Source: Anaerolineales bacterium (GTDB lineage Bacteria > Chloroflexota > Anaerolineae > Anaerolineales > Villigracilaceae). From it: a stretch of DNA of 6,922 nt. Shown piece after piece: positions 1 through 6,078 of the stretch (positions are counted from its first letter, which is position 1; every line of letters starts with the position of its first letter). Location of the stretch: the NCBI GenBank assembly GCA_025938055.1, contig JAICQC010000254.1, positions 1-6,922 of the forward strand. Reading direction: 5' to 3'. Position numbers and translations under genes: made by a program. The notes beneath the pieces are model-generated. The model had not been told where the DNA came from. It searched no databases and saw only the letters and a list, made by a program, of their open reading frames with translations.

Positions 1-2
1 CC

Positions 3-704
3 GGCCGTCCCCGCGGCCGTGGCAAAATCGAACGCTTCTTCAAATCAATTTCCCAGATCCTCCTCCCCCGACTTCCCGGGTATGCGCCGCCGGGCTCAAG
101 GAAGAAAGCTGCTGGCGTGCTGTCACTGGCGGATCTGGCCACAGAGTTAGAAACATATCTGGTCGACGAGTACCATGCCAAGCCTCACAGCGCGACCGGC
201 GAAGCGCCACAGGCGCGCTGGGACAAGGGCGGGTTTCTTCCTCGGATGCCGGAGTCTCTTGCTCAGCTTGATCTTCTGCTGCTTACGGTCCCGAAGACAC
301 GGCGGGTGCGCCAGGACGGCATCCACTTCATGGGCATGCGCTACATCGATCCCACGCTCGCCGCCTATGTCGGCGAGCAGGTGCTTCTGCGCTATGACCC
401 ACGGGACGTCGCGGAGATCCGCGTCTTCCATGAGGACCATTTTCTGTGCCGGGCGATCTGCCAGGAACTCGCCGGCGAGACGGTGCCGCTGCGGGACATT
501 GTCAGCGCCCGAAATCGCCGCAGGCGTGAGCTGCGTCAACAGATCGAGGATCGTCGCCGTACAGCGGATGCGCTCATGGAGGTGCGGCGCTGGACGCCCA
601 ATGATGACGGGTCAAAGGAGGAGCCACAAACCTCCGCCAAGGCGCGCAAAGGGTCCAGTAAAAGCAGAAGAGCCGCCAGGCTGATGCTCTACCGGGACGA
701 ATAG
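3..704 (+). CDS. TniA-like Mu-type DDE transposase, C-terminal part (5' end outside window)
   Basis: The frame is open from the left edge, so the true start lies upstream; the GTG at 117 is internal. About 233 residues are visible. They begin with G-R-P-R-G-R-G-K-I-E-R-F-F, the pattern around the last catalytic glutamate of rve/DDE integrases of the TniA/Mu/Tn552 group; that Glu is codon 30-32. After a linker comes a Mu-transposase C-terminal-type beta domain (around 310-465, with GIHFMGMRYIDP and LLRYDPRDVAEIRVF), then a strongly basic tail (RNRRRRELRQQIEDRRR and a Lys/Arg/Ser-rich end). In this family the protein binds the element ends and catalyses strand transfer together with an AAA+ partner. 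That partner follows after one base, so the two are almost certainly co-transcribed and translationally coupled. The catalytic Asp residues and the N-terminal DNA-binding domains are not in view, so intactness cannot be judged. Confidence 0.88.
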   Translation, partial: GRPRGRGKIERFFKSISQILLPRLPGYAPPGSRKKAAGVLSLADLATELETYLVDEYHAKPHSATGEAPQARWDKGGFLPRMPESLAQLDLLLLTVPKTRRVRQDGIHFMGMRYIDPTLAAYVGEQVLLRYDPRDVAEIRVFHEDHFLCRAICQELAGETVPLRDIVSARNRRRRELRQQIEDRRRTADALMEVRRWTPNDDGSKEEPQTSAKARKGSSKSRRAARLMLYRDE

Positions 705-705
705 C

Positions 706-1645
706 ATGATGACATCATCGTTTGTTGAAACCCGCGAATACAACTTCTTCCGGCAATTCTGCAACGCCTGCCGGGACAACCGGTACATCGGTCTGTGCCA
801 TGGTCCGCCGGGTGTCGGCAAGACCCTCTCTGCGCGCTACTACGCAAACTGGGATGAGTTCGAAGCGTTTGATGTCATACGTGACTATCCGCCGGCTTCA
901 AAGAATCTGCTCCACGGCGACACCATTCTTTACACTGCCAAAGTCATCAATTCGCCGAGATCGGTGCTGACCGATATCGATCTTTTCCGCGCCCGGCTGA
1001 TATCTCTGTCCCTCCCCTCCAGGGAGTTGCATCTCCTGATGGAGCCCAAGCTGGACGATGCGCACTTGCGCAGGGTTAAAGAATCAGAAGAATACATGGC
1101 AACGCCCGAGCCCTTGATGGCGGGAGGATTCAAGGACTACCCCAAATCAGCACCAACTATAGAGCAGGTCCAGCAGGAGGCTGACCAGCGGCGCAAGCAG
1201 ATAGCAGATCCAACCCGGCTTATTATTATCGACGAGGCCAATCGGCTCAGGATTCCGAGCATGGAGCAGGTTGCGAGAGATCTTCGACCAGGGCGGCATC
1301 GGCGTTGTGTTGATCGGTATGCCTGGCATTGAAAAGCGGCTGGCGCGCTATCCACAGCTTTATTCGCGCGTGGGTTTTGTGCATGAATTCTTTCCCCTGG
1401 AGCAGGACGATGTACGCAACCTTCTGCGCGATCAGTGGCACCCGGCGGATCTGATACTGCCAGAGGGCGCGTTATCCGACGAGGAAGTTATTGCGGCAAT
1501 TATCCGGACCACTGGTGGCAACTTCAGAATTCTGGAGAAATTGTTAACCCAAATAGCGCATGTTCTTAACATCACCGGAGCGCGCGTTGCTACACAGGAA
1601 AGTGTCGAAGCCGCCCGGCTGAGCCTCGTGACCGGAACGGAATAG
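706..1645 (+). pseudogene. TniB/TnsC-like AAA+ transposition ATPase, frameshifted
   Basis: This should be the ATP-dependent regulator that activates the TniA transposase and conveys target information. The first frame (706-1332) has Walker A GPPGVGKT at residues 33-40 and Walker B IIIDEA at 173-178. After Met-Glu-Gln-Val (189) it runs into unrelated sequence and stops at 208 aa. The family-like continuation R-E-I-F-D-Q-G-G, the sensor-I region VVLIGMPGIEKRLARYPQ, and the later GGNFRILEKLL all lie in the +1 frame, which ends at 1645. Removing one base at about 1270-1273 gives a 312-codon protein, a normal TniB-like length. There is no slippery homopolymer there, so programmed frameshifting is unlikely. 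A mutation or a sequencing error is more probable. The truncated product would lack sensors 1 and 2 and should not work. No TniQ gene follows; the next gene is convergent, six bases away. Confidence 0.85.
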
Positions 1646-1651
1646 CTATAA

Positions 1652-1972
1652 TCAATTGGTTGGCGGTGCCGGCCAAGGCAGCCATCCCATAATCAGGTCC
1701 TGACGCTTGATTATTTCATGGCTATCGGCCCAATACCACGACCCCTCTTTGAGGAAACAATGCGCAGACACATCAGGGAACTCCTTATCCGTTGTCAGCC
1801 ACAAGATGGCTTCTGCGCCATTCTGTTTGGGTAACGTTTCCGTGGTACGCCATTTCAAAGCCTCTTCTTGCCCTTTCCGGTAGCCCTCCATGTATTCCAT
1901 ACTCAAGCCCTGATCACTACTTAGAAATTCGTCGCTGCTGTTCTCAAATATAATTTTGCCTTTATCTGTCAT
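1652..1972 (-). CDS. Small acidic protein with DUF551-like C-terminus, function unknown
   Basis: The start is taken as the ATG at 1972, which has GGAG nine bases upstream; a TTG at 1987 is the longer alternative. This gives 106 aa. The N-terminal ~40 residues are polar and acidic (MTDKGKIIFENSSDEFLSS...). The second half (K-W-R-T-T-E-T-L-P-K-Q-N-G-A-E-A-I-L-W-L through DLIMGWLPWPAPP) has the spacing of DUF551-type domains found in phage and accessory proteins: a Trp/Pro-rich end, a central beta stretch and a short 'G-S-W-Y-W' segment. That assignment is by resemblance only. No signal peptide or membrane segment is visible. It sits 41 bases downstream of the ribbon-helix-helix gene and probably shares its transcript. 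Its base composition is lower in GC than the recombinase or the transposase, suggesting separate acquisition. The gene is convergent with the frameshifted ATPase gene. Confidence 0.6.
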   Translation of the reverse strand: MTDKGKIIFENSSDEFLSSDQGLSMEYMEGYRKGQEEALKWRTTETLPKQNGAEAILWLTTDKEFPDVSAHCFLKEGSWYWADSHEIIKRQDLIMGWLPWPAPPTN

Positions 1973-2013
1973 AGCTTCATTCTCCAATTGCCCGGTGCGG
2001 ACATCGCGGTCTC

Positions 2014-2151
2014 CTAGGAACGGGTCTTCCCCTCTTCACGGGCCAGGTACTGTTCGATCGTCTCACGTACGAGCACGCTGACCTCCTGACCTGTCTCTTT
2101 GGCCAACTGTTCGAGACGTTTGCCCAGATCGTCCGGTATGTCGATATACAT
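2014..2151 (-). CDS. Short ribbon-helix-helix (CopG/Arc-type) DNA-binding protein
   Basis: The frame is open upstream to 2259, but the ATG at 2151 is preferred. It has GGAG eight bases ahead, and the family fold begins right there. The 45-residue product reads as a complete ribbon-helix-helix: beta strand MYIDIPDD (1-8), helix 1 LGKRLEQLAKETG (9-21), turn, helix 2 VSVLVRETIEQYLAREE (24-40), then a basic end. Such proteins dimerise, bind operator DNA through the paired strands and often repress their own promoter; many are toxin antitoxins. The next gene in the operon is not a recognisable RelE, PIN or MazF toxin, so an antitoxin role is only a possibility. A sigma70-like promoter lies at 2188-2217. 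The recombinase stop codon lies 108 bases upstream of the start. Confidence 0.75.
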   Translation of the reverse strand: MYIDIPDDLGKRLEQLAKETGQEVSVLVRETIEQYLAREEGKTRS

Positions 2152-2187
2152 ATCGTATGCTCCAAATGGGATTTCTTTCTTCCTCCT

Positions 2188-2217
2188 ACTATAGACACAA
2201 AGGTCTGCACGTGTTAA
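2188..2217 (-). promoter_or_regulatory. Sigma70-like promoter for the RHH / DUF551-like operon
   Basis: On the minus strand TTAACA (2217-2212) is followed after 18 bases by TATAGT (2193-2188). Each box matches five of six consensus positions. Transcription would begin near 2180 and leave a leader of about 30 bases containing AGGAGG-like purines and the GGAG used by the RHH gene. The sequence around the -35 box contains a CACGTG palindrome (2209-2214), a possible binding site. The prediction rests on sequence resemblance only. Confidence 0.55.
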
Positions 2218-2259
2218 CGGCATTGATCGTACCGCGCCTCCATTTAAACCGGTTATCAC

Positions 2260-3168
2260 TCACGCGGCGCGGACTGTGATCAGGCCCCGGCGACGCGCCT
2301 GATCCAGCAGGTTCTTTACCGACGAGGCGCTCCAGCGGTTTCCGCCTCGGGGCGTGCGCTCATGCATCGCCTGAAGCTGGGCGGCTATGTCCCGCAGGGA
2401 CAGCTCCGGATTGGCACGCGCGATGCCGGCAACCAGGCCCACCAGCCGGTCGTCGCCGGCCAGCGTCGGCGCGCGCTGAAGGAGAGCGGCATCGGCAAGC
2501 TTCTCGCGGACAAGGCGCTTTACGGACCGCCGGAGCCGTTCGGCCGTCCAGTTACCGCCGCGCGTATTGAGCACGCGGACGACGTTTTCCCAAGGATAGT
2601 CCGGCCGCATGCGCCGCACAACCGGCATCCAGGAATCCATGGAGGCAATAAGACCACTGACATAATGCATATCCCGGGCGGCGGCGATGCTGGCAATCGC
2701 CGCCTGGTCTTTATTCTTCAGCCCCGGATTGCCGGGTTGACGGCCGCGGGCACGCGCCGCCCGGATGCCGGCTTTCGTGCGCTCGGAAATCAGCGCCCGC
2801 TCGAGCTGGGCGACGGCGCCCAGGACCTGGAGCGAAAACATGCCTTGCGGCGTGGATGTGTCGATCGGGTCGCGCAGCGAGCGAAAATGCGATCCCTTCT
2901 GCTCCAGATGCTCGATTGTCTCCAGCAAGTGACTGACCGACCGCGCCAGACGGTCGAGCCGGACAACGATCAGCACGTCGCCGGGCTGAATTTGACCCAG
3001 CAGACGAGCCAGCTCCGGCCGCGCCCGCGAGGAACCGGAAGCATATTCGCGATAGATGACTGTGCAGCCGGCCGCCCGGAGGTCATCTTCCTGGGAATCG
3101 GTGGCCTGATCATCGGTCGAGACGCGGGCATACCCGATCAGCCGGCCTGTTGTCTGATGGCGCCGCAT
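2260..3168 (-). CDS. Serine recombinase (resolvase/invertase family) with extended C-terminal region
   Basis: A 302-aa protein starting at the ATG at 3168; a TTG at 3180 would add four residues but has no clear ribosome site. The N-terminal catalytic domain is complete. It has IGYARVSTDDQ with the nucleophilic Ser17, the S-G-S-S-R-A-R-P-E-L motif (44-53), and VVRLDRLARS (68-77) with the conserved arginines. After these come helix-E residues Q-L-E-R-A-L-I-S-E-R-T and a basic R-A-R-G-R-Q-P-G linker near residue 145. The remaining ~150 residues exceed the ~40-residue HTH of classical resolvases. They include an L-S-L-R-D-I-A-A-Q-L helix and a W-S-A-S-S-V-K-N-L-L segment that look like helix-turn-helix elements. 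In Tn5053-like elements a TniR resolvase acts at a res site to resolve cointegrates. This gene lies in the equivalent place but points the opposite way. A resolvase role for this element is inference. Confidence 0.9.
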   Translation of the reverse strand: MRRHQTTGRLIGYARVSTDDQATDSQEDDLRAAGCTVIYREYASGSSRARPELARLLGQIQPGDVLIVVRLDRLARSVSHLLETIEHLEQKGSHFRSLRDPIDTSTPQGMFSLQVLGAVAQLERALISERTKAGIRAARARGRQPGNPGLKNKDQAAIASIAAARDMHYVSGLIASMDSWMPVVRRMRPDYPWENVVRVLNTRGGNWTAERLRRSVKRLVREKLADAALLQRAPTLAGDDRLVGLVAGIARANPELSLRDIAAQLQAMHERTPRGGNRWSASSVKNLLDQARRRGLITVRAA

Positions 3169-3388
3169 GGGAAATTCCAAAACTTGCCTGCTTGTACAAA
3201 CCTAGCAGATACGAGAAAACGTTCAATTGAAGGCGTTGCCGGTTTCCGGGATATCCACAATCTTCCATAGCGTCGGCTTCGTAGGCCGCGCGGTACGCGG
3301 GGTTTCGTGACAGCAAAGGCCGTGAGAAAACCAGGCAAGGGTTGTCCCCAGGGATTTGGGGGTGGAAACACAAAAGCATGCGAATGAA

Positions 3389-3431
3389 GTTACCGAAGTG
3401 GCGTAACGTATCGCCAAAATAACTTACGTAA
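3389..3431. promoter_or_regulatory. Cluster of inverted repeats in the divergent intergenic region (operator or res-site candidate)
   Basis: The 275-base gap between the divergent recombinase and DUF1612 genes contains no ORF worth calling. Just before the DUF1612 gene it has interlocking repeats: GTTAC (3389-3393) with GTAAC (3403-3407), TGGCG (3399-3403) with CGCCA (3412-3416), and the palindrome TTACGTAA (3424-3431). AACGTAT occurs at 3405-3411. Farther left are CCCCA/TGGGG arms (about 3346-3361) and a CCGCG/CGCGG pair near 3287-3301. This could be an operator for the downstream gene or part of the recombinase's site. No set of three resolvase-type dimer sites is obvious. Confidence 0.35.
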
Positions 3432-3443
3432 TGGATCTGCAAA

Positions 3444-4466
3444 ATGCGCATGATCAAGGGGTTAGCACAGAGAACAGAAGCAGCTGCGCCAATGCCGGTT
3501 GTGCCCTGCAAGCGGCTGACTCTGGACGCCAGCATTGCCCTCGCACGGCTCGACGAGCGGCTCGCCTGTGCGCCTGAACCTGTCCGCACCGGCTGGATCA
3601 GCCGCGCGCTCATTCACGAAGCCGCCGCCTCACTGCGGCTGAACGGTTTCTATGTCACGGCCCATGATCTGATGCTGATACTGGAGGACAGCCTTGACCG
3701 CGTCCCCGACCAGGATCTCGGCCGGGCCATCGACATTCACCGGATGCTCACGTCTTTAAGCCGCCGCCAGCCCCGGCATCTGTTCAGTCCGCGCCGCTTG
3801 CTGGTGCTGACCAGTCTGCGCCTGCGCGGCAAGCCGTTCGGCCATCCGGATCTGCCAGGCTGGCTGCAAAAGCGCAGGCGCGATCCCAAGGAAATCAGCG
3901 GCATGCTTGATGAGGCACTGTGGCCTTCGGTCATCGCCGGCTGGGAGAAGCTGCCGCCGCTTGAGGCGGCTGGTGAAATCATTGCCCACTGGCATGCAAC
4001 CGGCGCAGCTGACGGCATTGGCGCAGCGCCCGGCCGGGCGCTGTCGATGGCATGGATTCACCGCGTGGGGCTGACCTCCGGGTATTACTTCCTGCCGGCC
4101 GTCGGGTTTCTCGGACATGCGCGGGATTACCGGCCGGATCTGGAAGTGCAGTGGCCCCGGTTGTTCATGGAGGCTTGCGGGCGCGCAGCTGACTGGGGAT
4201 TAAAGTTGCACATGAATCTCACGTCCGCCCACCGCCGTCTGCACGAGGCTGCACCCCGGCAGCGTTCGACATCATACATGAGACCGCTTGTCGACCTGCT
4301 CGTCGCCAGCCCGGCCCTGTCAGCAAAGAAGGCAGCGAACCAGTTGCAGATCACGCCGCACGCGGCACGGGCGATGCTGGGAACGCTCGCGGCCAAGGGC
4401 CTTGTCCATGAAGTGACAGGCCGCGGCTCGTTCCGGCTCTATACGATCATTCCCCTGATCCGCTAA
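3444..4466 (+). CDS. DUF1612 / HTH_13-type putative DNA-binding protein
   Basis: A 340-aa protein. The N-terminal part, with L-A-R-L-D-E-R-L (33-40) and helices that follow through 'SRALIHEAAASLRLNGFYVTA', resembles the Fic_N-like start of the DUF1612 family. The middle (around residues 150-230), ending in LSMAWIHRVGLTSGYYFLPA, resembles the DUF1612 core. The last ~60 residues form a winged helix: L-S-A-K-K-A-A-N-Q-L-Q-I-T-P-H-A-A-R as helix-turn-helix, then 'GLVHEVTGRGSFRLYTI' as the wing, which matches the T-G-R-G-x-F-R ending typical of HTH_13. The family is common on rhizobial and related plasmids and has no established biochemical function. There is no Fic catalytic H-P-F-x-D-G-N motif. 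The start at 3444 has only a weak GGAT ribosome site; ATG 3450 is an alternative. Upstream inverted repeats suggest regulated expression. Confidence 0.72.
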   Translation: MRMIKGLAQRTEAAAPMPVVPCKRLTLDASIALARLDERLACAPEPVRTGWISRALIHEAAASLRLNGFYVTAHDLMLILEDSLDRVPDQDLGRAIDIHRMLTSLSRRQPRHLFSPRRLLVLTSLRLRGKPFGHPDLPGWLQKRRRDPKEISGMLDEALWPSVIAGWEKLPPLEAAGEIIAHWHATGAADGIGAAPGRALSMAWIHRVGLTSGYYFLPAVGFLGHARDYRPDLEVQWPRLFMEACGRAADWGLKLHMNLTSAHRRLHEAAPRQRSTSYMRPLVDLLVASPALSAKKAANQLQITPHAARAMLGTLAAKGLVHEVTGRGSFRLYTIIPLIR

Positions 4467-4474
4467 TGGAGGCA

Positions 4475-4523
4475 GCCACTTTAAGTCGGTGGCACTCGGA
4501 TGATGGGGGTTGAGCGCTCCCCC
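4475..4523 (+). terminator. Two adjacent hairpins after the DUF1612 gene, possible terminator
   Basis: GCCAC (4475-4479) can pair with GTGGC (4489-4493), and GGGGG (4505-4509) with CCCCC (4519-4523) around a GAGCGCTC palindrome. Both are within 60 bases of the stop codon. No uridine tract follows, so an intrinsic terminator is uncertain. Confidence 0.35.
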
Positions 4524-4585
4524 TTCCTCTGATGCCAGTTGTTAATTTGCTGCGTTCCGGGTTACGGTGGGGAGAGGAAGATAAT

Positions 4586-4762
4586 ATGGAACCGACAATA
4601 CCAAGAACGGATTTTCGTCTCCCCCGCCGCCGCTACCCGCCCATGACGGGTGAAGAGCGTCTGGCGGTCCTTCGGTCCATTCGCGGTATGTGGAAGGGCA
4701 AGGGACAGGACATTATCAAGCGCCTTGAGGCAGGCCGGAAAGACCGCCGCTTAACGGCTTAA
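4586..4762 (+). CDS. Small protein (58 aa), paralogue of the convergent minus-strand gene
   Basis: The ATG at 4586 is preferred over 4532 because AGGAAG lies five bases upstream of it. The product is basic at the N-terminus (RLPRRRYPPMT, 11-21). It then has E-R-L-A (24-27), R-G-M-W-K (33-37), D-I-I-K-R-L-E-A-G-R (42-51) and a charged end. It aligns without gaps to the protein encoded at 4932-4759 on the other strand, with 15 identities over residues 18-51 by hand count. The helix with G-M-W-K resembles short VapB-like antitoxins in which 'GMWKDR' precedes the toxin-binding tail, but this is only a resemblance and no toxin gene adjoins it. The stop codon overlaps that of the convergent gene. 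Confidence 0.6.
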   Translation: MEPTIPRTDFRLPRRRYPPMTGEERLAVLRSIRGMWKGKGQDIIKRLEAGRKDRRLTA

Positions 4763-4932
4763 CCACGGGAGCGTTGGCAACTGAAGAGCGGTAACTCACG
4801 GTCCGGCTCGTCACGGCCTTGCTCAATATGGGCGATCACGTCCTCCACTTTGTGTGCCCAGGTGCGGCGCGCATCTTCCCAGATGGCGAGACGTTCTGCA
4901 GGCGTCATCAAAGGCCAGACCTTTTTGAACAT
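4759..4932 (-). CDS. Small protein (57 aa), convergent paralogue of the 4586-4762 gene
   Basis: An ORF of 57 codons. The protein runs MFKKVWPLMT, then P-A-E-R-L-A-I-W-E-D-A-R-R-T-W, then D-V-I-A-H-I-E-Q-G-R, and ends in a polar tail with two Cys/Phe-region residues (F50, C52). It shares M-T-x-x-E-R-L-A, R-x-x-W-x-x-K-x-x-D-x-I and E-x-G-R with its plus-strand neighbour in the same spacing. That conservation is the main argument that both are translated. No strong ribosome site precedes ATG 4932. The internal ATG at 4908 (start of M-T-P-A-E-R) has AAAAAGG about 11 bases upstream and may be the real start. Its TAA and the TAA of the plus-strand gene share the bases TTAA (4759-4762). Function is unknown. 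Confidence 0.5.
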   Translation of the reverse strand: MFKKVWPLMTPAERLAIWEDARRTWAHKVEDVIAHIEQGRDEPDRELPLFSCQRSRG

Positions 4933-5110
4933 ACGGCTGTTTATGACATTGCTCCGGCTCCGTCAATAAGAAGGTGATGTCAGATGAGTATTACCCTGAT
5001 AAGCTTCAATTCCAGGGCACCAACCACATTGGCTGAATGAACACCTGCTCAGGCACGGGCGTGTTGCGGGAAAGCGGCATGAACATTTGCTTGTCCGGTT
5101 TGTAGAATGC

Positions 5111-5143
5111 TACGTTAAACGTATAGGCACAAAGAGAACGTAT
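5111..5143. promoter_or_regulatory. Probable operator: three AACGTA half-sites before the RHH gene
   Basis: TACGTT (5111-5116), one base, then AACGTA (5118-5123) form a perfect inverted repeat. A third AACGTA (5137-5142) abuts the ATG at 5144. Ribbon-helix-helix proteins commonly repress their own genes by binding short repeated half-sites, so autoregulation is a reasonable inference. A weak -35/-10 pair (TTGTAG at about 5099 and TATAGG at about 5122) would place the operator across the promoter. Confidence 0.45.
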
Positions 5144-5380
5144 ATGATCCACTGGAATCTTTCCATTTCAGAAAAGACGGACCTCCTGGTGCGATCCCAC
5201 CTGGCCCGGATCGGTATGAAAAGGGGCGATTTGTCCAAGTTTGTCGAGACGGCTGTCCGCATGGAAATCCTGCGGCGGACGATCAGGGAAGTGCAGGCCC
5301 AGAACGCCGATCTGACTGCTGAACAAGCAATGGCGCGAGCAGACGCGTCCGTAGCATGGGCGCGGAAGAATCCTGTTTGA
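5144..5380 (+). CDS. Ribbon-helix-helix regulator with C-terminal helical extension (78 aa)
   Basis: The ATG at 5144 is chosen over the upstream GTG/TTG-type start at 5087 because the fold begins exactly here and the longer form would read through the repeated half-sites. Strand MIHWNLSIS (1-9), helix EKTDLLVRSHLARIG (10-24), then K-R-G-D-L-S-K-F-V-E-T-A-V-R-M-E-I (26-42) give the complete RHH core. Residues 43-78 form a helix with Q-A-Q-N-A-D-L-T-A-E-Q-A and W-A-R-K-N-P-V at the end. The K-G-D-L-S-x-F-V-E-x-A-V-R motif plus the '(A)NADL...WAR' tail is shared by a plasmid-borne RHH family that includes XACb0070 of Xanthomonas, from memory. Family members often precede a PIN-type toxin gene. 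Here the following 158 bases have no such gene, so it may be a solitary regulator or an orphaned antitoxin. Confidence 0.7.
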   Translation: MIHWNLSISEKTDLLVRSHLARIGMKRGDLSKFVETAVRMEILRRTIREVQAQNADLTAEQAMARADASVAWARKNPV

Positions 5381-5395
5381 TATGCCAAATCCAGC

Positions 5396-5424
5396 AAGCT
5401 GGCGGATGGTACTATAGCCAGCTT
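5396..5424. repeat. Perfect 8-bp inverted repeat after the RHH gene
   Basis: AAGCTGGC (5396-5403) is complemented exactly by GCCAGCTT (5417-5424) around a 13-base loop, beginning 15 bases after the RHH stop codon. A strong hairpin in this position suits transcription termination or mRNA 3'-end protection. The U-tract of a classical terminator is absent. The rest of 5381-5538 holds only ORFs under 20 codons. Confidence 0.5.
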
Positions 5425-5538
5425 CCGTAAGAAGGTGAAGAGCCATGCACAGGCTGCCCGCTGCATTGCATATTGCGATCCTGTTGCGCTAAGAATACAT
5501 GAGAAGAAAGAACCGGCGTTTCTTTAAAGGAGTCTCAG

Positions 5539-6078
5539 ATGATGAAGGCCAGCACGCATCGGCAACCCGCGTCGTTGGACGGCCTGGACACCTGGGTTAA
5601 CGCGCATAATCCCGATCCGTCTTTGTCCTACAGCAAAGGCTGGTGGGAGTGTATTGAGTTCATACGCTTTCTGCGCGATCAGCACGGCCTGGAAGCCATT
5701 GACATTCCAGCCACGTACGAGATGAAGACTCCGCCGCCGTGTGAAACCCTGCTGATGCCCGTGTACCGGATTCGGCACAGTAGCTTGGAATGCTATATCA
5801 AGACGGATTTTGAGATTCTCCCGCCGAACTGGTTTCTCAGTGTCACCGCATCACAACCCCTGGCGCAGACCTACGGCCTGTTCGATCCTGCGCGAGACTG
5901 GAGGCGGGAACCTCGCTACCTCGACGGGTTGCAGGAGGAATGGTGCTATCCGTCCTTTGCGGAGAGCCCGATGCGCTTTACCTGCGCCGTGGATACGGAA
6001 ATGGACGTATACATGCTGCTCCGCCTGCTGATCGGCGCGCCCGATCCCAGCCGTCGAGATCCCTTGTTGCGCCGTTAA
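5539..6078 (+). CDS. Hypothetical protein, 179 aa
   Basis: A good ribosome site (AAAGGAG, six bases before ATG 5539) supports translation. I do not recognise the family. The protein is soluble in appearance, with no signal peptide or transmembrane segment, and rich in aromatic residues and proline. It has a W-V-N-A-H-N-P-D-P opening (19-27), a W-W-E-C-I-E-F-I-R-F-L-R helix (35-46), a beta-rich middle with YRIRHSSLECYIKTDFEILPP, a D-P-A-R-D-W-R-R-E-P-R-Y-L-D-G segment, and a C-terminal helix V-Y-M-L-L-R-L-L. No catalytic or nucleotide-binding motif stands out. Its high GC and codon use match the transposase and DUF1612 genes. It is the third plus-strand cargo gene in a row and has 158 bases upstream with no obvious strong promoter. 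Confidence 0.65.
   Translation: MMKASTHRQPASLDGLDTWVNAHNPDPSLSYSKGWWECIEFIRFLRDQHGLEAIDIPATYEMKTPPPCETLLMPVYRIRHSSLECYIKTDFEILPPNWFLSVTASQPLAQTYGLFDPARDWRREPRYLDGLQEEWCYPSFAESPMRFTCAVDTEMDVYMLLRLLIGAPDPSRRDPLLRR

Noticed and set aside
1270..1276. Programmed +1 frameshift in the ATPase gene
   Set aside because: There is no slippery run, rare-codon pause or in-frame stop at the site. A simple one-base insertion is a better explanation.
2362..3270. A 302-codon open frame on the plus strand across the recombinase gene
   Set aside because: It is antisense to a clear serine recombinase with all catalytic motifs. Its product is low-complexity and Arg/Gly/His-rich, as expected of a high-GC shadow.
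3756..4396. Minus-strand frames opposite the DUF1612 gene
   Set aside because: Their products resemble no family and are explained by high-GC antisense openness. The plus-strand protein has a recognisable winged helix.
4532..4585. Longer start for the 58-aa small protein
   Set aside because: The upstream ATG has no ribosome site and the extra 18 residues have no counterpart in the convergent paralogue. ATG 4586 has AGGAAG at good spacing.
4985..5110. Minus-strand open stretch ending ...V-F-I-Q-P-M-W-L-V-P-W-N, about 26-37 codons
   Set aside because: It is very short, has no ribosome site or known motif, and overlaps the RHH operator region.
5087..5143. Longer start for the 78-aa RHH protein
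   Set aside because: The extra 19 residues are translated from the repeated operator-like half-sites, and the RHH strand begins at the ATG at 5144.
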